Shown here: in pieces, positions 59,734 through 64,000 of the stretch | How positions within the stretch are numbered: the first letter of the stretch is position 1 | Layout of the letters: the number at the start of each line of letters is the position of its first letter | Source: Streptomyces sp. NBC_01142 | Lineage (GTDB): Bacteria > Actinomycetota > Actinomycetes > Streptomycetales > Streptomycetaceae | Assembly: GCF_026341125.1 (NCBI RefSeq) | Contig: NZ_JAPEOR010000001.1 | Coordinates: 2,666,001-2,730,000 of the forward strand | Direction of reading: 5' to 3' | Length of the DNA: 64,000 nt | Notes under the pieces: generated by a model | Told to the model about the DNA's origin: nothing | Databases searched by the model: none | Seen by the model: the letters and a program-made list of their open reading frames with translations, nothing else | Position numbers and translations under genes: made by a program

Positions 59734-61746
59734 ATGACAGCGACGACCGACGGAAGCAGCGGGCCCCTGGGGGCCGGCGCGGCCGTGGCCGGTGAAACCA
59801 CCGATACGCGCACTGCCGAGCGCCCTGCCGCGGGCGACATCCTCGAGGCCGCCGGGCGGGCCGCGGAACGCTCCGTCGCGCATCTGCTGGGCAGACAGGA
59901 CGCCCAGGGCTGGTGGAAGGGCGACCTCGAGACCAATGTGACGATGGACGCGGAGGACCTGCTCCTCCGTCAGTTCCTCGGCATCCGGGACACGCGGACC
60001 ACCGAAGCGGCCGGACGCTTCATCCGGGGCGAGCAGCGCGAGGACGGCACCTGGGCCACCTTCTACGGCGGGCCCGGCGAACTCTCCGCCACCATTGAGG
60101 CGTACGTGGCGCTGCGGCTGGCCGGCGACCGGCCGGACGATCCGCACATGGCGCGCGCCTCCGCCTGGATCCGCGGCCGCGGCGGCATCGCGGAGAGCCG
60201 GGTCTTCACCCGGATCTGGCTCGCGCTCTTCGGCTGGTGGAAGTGGGACGACCTCCCCGAGCTGCCGCCCGAGCTGATCTTTCTGCCGAAGTGGTTCCCG
60301 CTGAACATCTACGACTTCGGCTGCTGGGCGCGGCAGACCATCGTGCCCCTCACCGTCGTCTCCGCGAAGCGGCCCGTACGGCCCGCTCCCTTCGCCCTCG
60401 ACGAACTGCACACCGACGCCCGTCGGCCGAACCCTCCCAAGCCTCTTGCTTCCGCCGGGAGTTGGGACGGTTTCTTCCAGCGCACCGACAAGGTGCTGCA
60501 CGCGTACCACAGGCTCGCGCCGCGCAGGCTGCGGCGCGTCGCGATGAACGCCGCCGCCCGCTGGATCATCGAGCGTCAGGAGAACGACGGCTGCTGGGGC
60601 GGAATCCAGCCGCCGGCCGTGTACTCCGTGATCGCCCTGCATCTGCTCGGCTACGACCTTGAGCACCCCGTCATGCGGGCCGGTCTTGAGTCACTCGACC
60701 GGTTCGCCTTATGGCGCGAGGACGGCGCGCGGATGATCGAGGCCTGTCAGTCGCCCGTCTGGGACACCTGCCTGGCCACCATCGCCCTCGCCGACGCGGG
60801 GCTGCCCGCCGACCATCCGGCGCTGGTGAAGGCCGCCGACTGGATGCTGGGGGAGGAGATCGTACGACCTGGCGACTGGTCCGTACGCAGGCCCGGACTG
60901 GCCCCTGGCGGCTGGGCGTTCGAGTTCCACAACGACAACTACCCGGACATCGACGATACGGCCGAAGTCATTCTCGCCCTGAGGAGGGTGCGGCACCCCG
61001 ACCCCGCGGCCGTCGATTCGGCGATCGAGCGGGGCACCCGCTGGAGTCTCGGCATGCAGTCCAGGAACGGCGCCTGGGCCGCGTTCGACGCCGACAACAC
61101 CAGCCCGTTCCCCAACCGGCTGCCGTTCTGCGACTTCGGCGAGGTCATCGACCCGCCGTCGGCGGACGTCACCGCGCATGTCGTGGAGATGCTGGCCTAC
61201 GAGGGCAAGGCCCACCACCCCCGTACCCGGAGCGGCATCGAGTGGCTGCTCGCCGAACAGGAGGCGAACGGCGCCTGGTTCGGGCGCTGGGGCGTCAACC
61301 ATGTCTACGGCACCGGGTCGGTGGTGCCCGCGCTGACCGCGGCCGGGCTGCCGGTTTCGCACCCCGCGATCCGCCGGGCGGTCCACTGGCTCGAATCCGT
61401 CCAGAACGACGACGGAGGCTGGGGCGAGGACCTGCGCTCCTACCGCGACGAGCAGTGGATCGGCCGTGGCGCCTCCACCGCCTCCCAGACCGGCTGGGCG
61501 CTGCTCGCGCTGCTGGCGGCGGGGGAGCGGGAGAGCAAGCCGGTGGAGCGTGGAGTGGCCTGGCTCGCCGAGACCCAGCGGGCGGACGGCTCCTGGGACG
61601 AGCCGTACTTCACCGGCACCGGCTTCCCCTGGGACTTCTCCATCAACTACCACCTCTACCGGCAGGTCTTCCCGCTCACGGCGCTGGGGCGGTATCTGCA
61701 CGGGGAGCCGTTCGCCGACCGCACGGACACCGGCAAGGGGGGCTGA
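59734..61746 (+). CDS. shc: squalene-hopene cyclase
   Basis: The protein has 670 residues from ATG 59734 with AAGGGGAAG upstream, after a 140-bp gap. The catalytic acid motif is DIDD (D405, D407, D408) in NYPDIDDTAEV. Several QW repeats are visible, for example QENDGCWGGIQP, QEANGAWFGRWG, QNDDGGWGED and QRADGSWDEP. It is a monotopic membrane enzyme that cyclises squalene to hopene/hopanol. The TGA overlaps the hpnG start (TGATG). Confidence 0.95.
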   Translation: MTATTDGSSGPLGAGAAVAGETTDTRTAERPAAGDILEAAGRAAERSVAHLLGRQDAQGWWKGDLETNVTMDAEDLLLRQFLGIRDTRTTEAAGRFIRGEQREDGTWATFYGGPGELSATIEAYVALRLAGDRPDDPHMARASAWIRGRGGIAESRVFTRIWLALFGWWKWDDLPELPPELIFLPKWFPLNIYDFGCWARQTIVPLTVVSAKRPVRPAPFALDELHTDARRPNPPKPLASAGSWDGFFQRTDKVLHAYHRLAPRRLRRVAMNAAARWIIERQENDGCWGGIQPPAVYSVIALHLLGYDLEHPVMRAGLESLDRFALWREDGARMIEACQSPVWDTCLATIALADAGLPADHPALVKAADWMLGEEIVRPGDWSVRRPGLAPGGWAFEFHNDNYPDIDDTAEVILALRRVRHPDPAAVDSAIERGTRWSLGMQSRNGAWAAFDADNTSPFPNRLPFCDFGEVIDPPSADVTAHVVEMLAYEGKAHHPRTRSGIEWLLAEQEANGAWFGRWGVNHVYGTGSVVPALTAAGLPVSHPAIRRAVHWLESVQNDDGGWGEDLRSYRDEQWIGRGASTASQTGWALLALLAAGERESKPVERGVAWLAETQRADGSWDEPYFTGTGFPWDFSINYHLYRQVFPLTALGRYLHGEPFADRTDTGKGG

Positions 61747-62399
61747 TGGAAGGATCCTCTCAGCCGTCCGGCTCCGCCGCGCCGCTCCTGATCGCCTGTG
61801 CGCTCGGCATCGAGAAGCTCGCCCTGCGCAGCGGCGACCGCAGCGGAGCCCGCGGCACGGTGAGCGTGCTGCGCACCGGCATGGGGCCGCACAGCGCGGA
61901 ACGTGCCGTCCGGGACGCACTGGGTGAGGAGGCGCTGCGGGATGCGGCGGTCGTCGCGTCCGGCTTCTGCGCGGGGCTGGCCCCCGGGATGCACCCCGGG
62001 GACCTGGTCGTCGCGGACGAGACCCGCCACGCCGACGGCTCCACGGCCTGTACGCAGACGGAACTGCTGGTCGGGGCGGTGACCCGGGCGGCGCCGGGGC
62101 GCACGGTGCACACCGGTCCGCTGATGGGATCCGACCACGTCGTACGCGGGCACGAGCGGGCCGAGCTCGCCGCCACCGGGGCGATCGCGGTGGACATGGA
62201 GTCCGCGGCCACGCTGCGTACCGCCGTGGGCGTTGGGCCCCGCCCGGTTGCGGCCGTCCGGGTGGTCGTGGACGCTCCAGAGCATGAGCTGGTCCGTATT
62301 GGGACGGTACGCGGTGGAATATCGGCTTTCCGCGTTCTTCGTGCCGTCCTTCCTGCTTTCTTCGAATGGCACCGTTCTTTGCTGCTCCCCAGGAGGTGA
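61746..62399 (+). CDS. hpnG: adenosylhopane nucleosidase/phosphorylase HpnG
   Basis: The protein has 217 residues and starts inside the shc stop (TGATG). The nucleoside-phosphorylase fold shows VASGFCAGLAPGMHPGDLVVADE and VDMESAATLRTA, the latter holding the ribose-contacting Met-Glu. HpnG removes adenine from adenosylhopane on the way to ribosylhopane and bacteriohopanetetrol. It ends 5 bp before hpnH. Confidence 0.9.
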   Translation: MEGSSQPSGSAAPLLIACALGIEKLALRSGDRSGARGTVSVLRTGMGPHSAERAVRDALGEEALRDAAVVASGFCAGLAPGMHPGDLVVADETRHADGSTACTQTELLVGAVTRAAPGRTVHTGPLMGSDHVVRGHERAELAATGAIAVDMESAATLRTAVGVGPRPVAAVRVVVDAPEHELVRIGTVRGGISAFRVLRAVLPAFFEWHRSLLLPRR

Positions 62400-62404
62400 G
62401 CTAG

Positions 62405-63427
62405 ATGGCCATGCCGCTCCGCCAGACCATCAGGGTCGGGACGTACCTCTTTGAACAGAAGCTCCGCAAGCGTGAGAAGTTTCCGCTCATCGTCGAGCTG
62501 GAACCGCTCTTCGCCTGCAATCTGAAGTGCGAGGGCTGCGGGAAGATCCAGCATCCGGCCGGAGTTCTCAAGCAGCGCATGCCGGTCGCGCAGGCGGTCG
62601 GGGCGGTACTGGAATCCGGGGCGCCGATGGTCTCCATCGCCGGTGGCGAGCCGCTGATGCATCCGCAGATCGCTGAAATTGTGCGGCAGCTGGTGGCAAA
62701 GAAGAAGTACGTATTCCTCTGCACCAATGCCATGCTGCTGCGCAAGAAGATCGAGGAATTCACCCCTTCCCGCTTCTTCGCATTTGCTGTGCACATCGAC
62801 GGCCTGCGGGAGCGGCACGATGAATCGGTGGCCAAGGAAGGGGTGTTCGACGAGGCGGTGGAGGCGATCAAGGAGGCCAAGCGGCGCGGCTTCCGGGTCA
62901 CCACCAATTCGACCTTCTTCAACACGGACACCCCGCAGACCGTCATCGAGGTCCTCAACTACCTCAATGACGATCTGAAGGTGGACGAGATGATGATCTC
63001 GCCCGCCTACGCCTATGAGAAGGCGCCCGACCAGGAGCACTTCCTGGGCGTCGAGCAGACCCGCGAGCTCTTCAGGAAGTCCTTCGCCGGAGGAAACCGG
63101 CGGCGGTGGCGGCTCAATCACTCGCCGCTCTTCCTCGACTTCCTCGAGGGCAAGGTGGACTTCCCGTGCACGGCGTGGGCAATCCCCAACTACTCGCTCT
63201 TCGGCTGGCAGCGCCCCTGCTATCTGATGAGCGACGGGTACGTTCCCACCTACCGGGAGCTCATCGACGACACCGACTGGAGCAAGTACGGCCGCGGCAA
63301 GGACCCACGCTGCGCCAACTGCATGGCGCACTGTGGCTACGAGCCCACCGCCGTCCTCGCCACCATGGGCTCCCTCAAGGAGTCGCTGCGGGCGGCGCGC
63401 GATACGGCCTCGGGAAGCCGCGGGTGA
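62405..63427 (+). CDS. hpnH: adenosylhopane synthase HpnH (radical SAM)
   Basis: The protein has 340 residues from ATG 62405. The iron-sulphur motif is [12 protein letters not shown] (C38, C42, C45), followed by the SAM-binding [12 protein letters not shown] and [14 protein letters not shown]. The C-terminal DUF3463 region contains extra Cys ([17 protein letters not shown]). HpnH adds the 5'-deoxyadenosyl radical to diploptene, starting C35 hopanoid side chains. The TGA precedes ispG by 4 bp. Confidence 0.95.
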   Translation: MAMPLRQTIRVGTYLFEQKLRKREKFPLIVELEPLFACNLKCEGCGKIQHPAGVLKQRMPVAQAVGAVLESGAPMVSIAGGEPLMHPQIAEIVRQLVAKKKYVFLCTNAMLLRKKIEEFTPSRFFAFAVHIDGLRERHDESVAKEGVFDEAVEAIKEAKRRGFRVTTNSTFFNTDTPQTVIEVLNYLNDDLKVDEMMISPAYAYEKAPDQEHFLGVEQTRELFRKSFAGGNRRRWRLNHSPLFLDFLEGKVDFPCTAWAIPNYSLFGWQRPCYLMSDGYVPTYRELIDDTDWSKYGRGKDPRCANCMAHCGYEPTAVLATMGSLKESLRAARDTASGSRG

Positions 63428-63431
63428 CGTT

Positions 63432-64000
63432 GTGAGCGCCGGCGAGCCTGTCGCACTGGGGCTCCCCGGGCTGCCTGCCCGGCCGATCGCGATGCGCCGC
63501 ACCTCGCGGCGCATCGAGGTCGGCTCGGTGGCTGTGGGCGGGGATGCCCCCGTGTCGGTGCAGTCGATGACGACGACCAGGACTTCCGATGTCGGGGCGA
63601 CGCTGCAGCAGATCGCCGAGCTGACGGCGTCGGGCTGTCAGATCGTGCGGGTGGCCTGTCCCACTCAGGACGACGCGGACGCGCTGGCGACGATCGCGCG
63701 CAAGTCGCAGATCCCGGTGATCGCGGATATTCACTTCCAGCCGAAGTACGTCTTCGCGGCGATCGACGCGGGCTGTGCGGCGGTCCGGGTCAATCCGGGC
63801 AATATCAAGCAGTTCGACGACAAGGTCAAGGAGATCGCCAGGGCGGCCTCCGCGGCCGGCACCCCGATCCGTATCGGCGTCAACGCCGGTTCGCTGGACG
63901 CGCGGCTGCTGAGGAAGTACGGCAAGGCCACCCCGGAGGCGCTGGTGGAGTCCGCGCTGTGGGAGGCGTCCCTCTTCGAGGAGCACGGTTTCCGTGACAT
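63432..64000 (+). CDS. ispG: 4-hydroxy-3-methylbut-2-enyl diphosphate synthase IspG (3' end outside window)
   Basis: An open frame from GTG 63432 continues to the window edge (189 codons seen). It reads [20 protein letters not shown], then [51 protein letters not shown] and RVNPGNI, all typical of the TIM-barrel half of IspG/GcpE. The Cys ligands of the 4Fe-4S cluster would lie beyond the edge. It makes HMBPP in the MEP pathway, tying precursor supply to the hopanoid operon. Confidence 0.93.
   Translation, partial: MSAGEPVALGLPGLPARPIAMRRTSRRIEVGSVAVGGDAPVSVQSMTTTRTSDVGATLQQIAELTASGCQIVRVACPTQDDADALATIARKSQIPVIADIHFQPKYVFAAIDAGCAAVRVNPGNIKQFDDKVKEIARAASAAGTPIRIGVNAGSLDARLLRKYGKATPEALVESALWEASLFEEHGFRD

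Noticed and set aside
1..64000. tRNA, rRNA and tmRNA genes
   Set aside because: No cloverleaf with TTCGANNC-type arm in a plausible context and no rRNA-like stretch was found by reading; a covariance search would be decisive.

Overview
The window is high-GC, densely coded DNA from a Streptomyces-type actinomycete chromosome. This rests on strong third-position G/C bias, frequent GTG/TTG starts, AGGAG-like ribosome sites, GC-rich hairpin terminators without T-runs, and several actinomycete-typical families (SCO6745-like protein, LPFR small protein, DUF5941-type CDP-alcohol transferase, streptogrisin-type protease, a hopanoid operon). The gene order in the right half resembles what I remember of the S. 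coelicolor idi-to-hopanoid region. That is memory, not a search.

Left part (1-13.4 kb): a DeoR regulator with a downstream HAD hydrolase, diverging from an MFS exporter-hydrolase pair. Next come two convergent IS110-family transposases with large gene-free flanks that may encode bridge RNAs, beside a possible integrase remnant. Then a MerR regulator diverges from an erythromycin-esterase-like enzyme, followed by a macrodomain protein, a streptogrisin-type protease, a cation-diffusion facilitator, a secreted sphingomyelinase-like phosphodiesterase and an orphan F0 subunit-b-like membrane protein.

13.6-28.6 kb: an MpaB-like oxygenase, then a sugar-uptake and degradation locus. It holds a GH1 beta-glucosidase, two ABC permeases and a lipoprotein sugar-binding protein, divergent from a secreted GH81 endo-beta-1,3-glucanase, with a LacI/CebR-like repressor. 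A 14-bp palindrome, TGAGAGCGCTCTCA, lies in both divergent promoters and a degenerate copy precedes the regulator. I infer a beta-1,3-glucan (laminarin/curdlan-type) regulon. Three secreted peptidases follow (M1, S15, M14).

28.7-46.3 kb: mostly housekeeping and accessory single genes. These are a BCCT betaine transporter, a small secreted protein, D-amino-acid oxidase, ABC-F, Tex, LPFR small protein, SCO6745-like protein, a GATase/AraC regulator with a PfpI/isonitrile-hydratase-like enzyme, enoyl-CoA hydratase, HdeD-like membrane protein, an anti-sigma-type ATPase, idi, a methyltransferase-GNAT fusion and a second CDF transporter.

46.4-54.7 kb: galE, then a tightly overlapping operon: DUF5941/CDP-alcohol transferase with a probable CTG start, nucleotidyltransferase, glycerol-1-phosphate-dehydrogenase-like enzyme, a second CDP-alcohol transferase with a variant active site, and GT2. 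An ABC-2 permease and its ATPase follow. This reads as an uncharacterised CDP-polyol pathway coupled to export of a surface lipid or polymer, and is the best candidate for an undescribed system.

55.1-64 kb: the hopanoid operon hpnC-hpnD-hpnE-polyprenyl synthase-shc-hpnG-hpnH-ispG (cut by the window end). It makes squalene, cyclises it to hopene and starts side-chain extension. A 20-codon leader is fused by overlap to hpnC, and a 34-codon ORF exactly bridges hpnD and hpnE.
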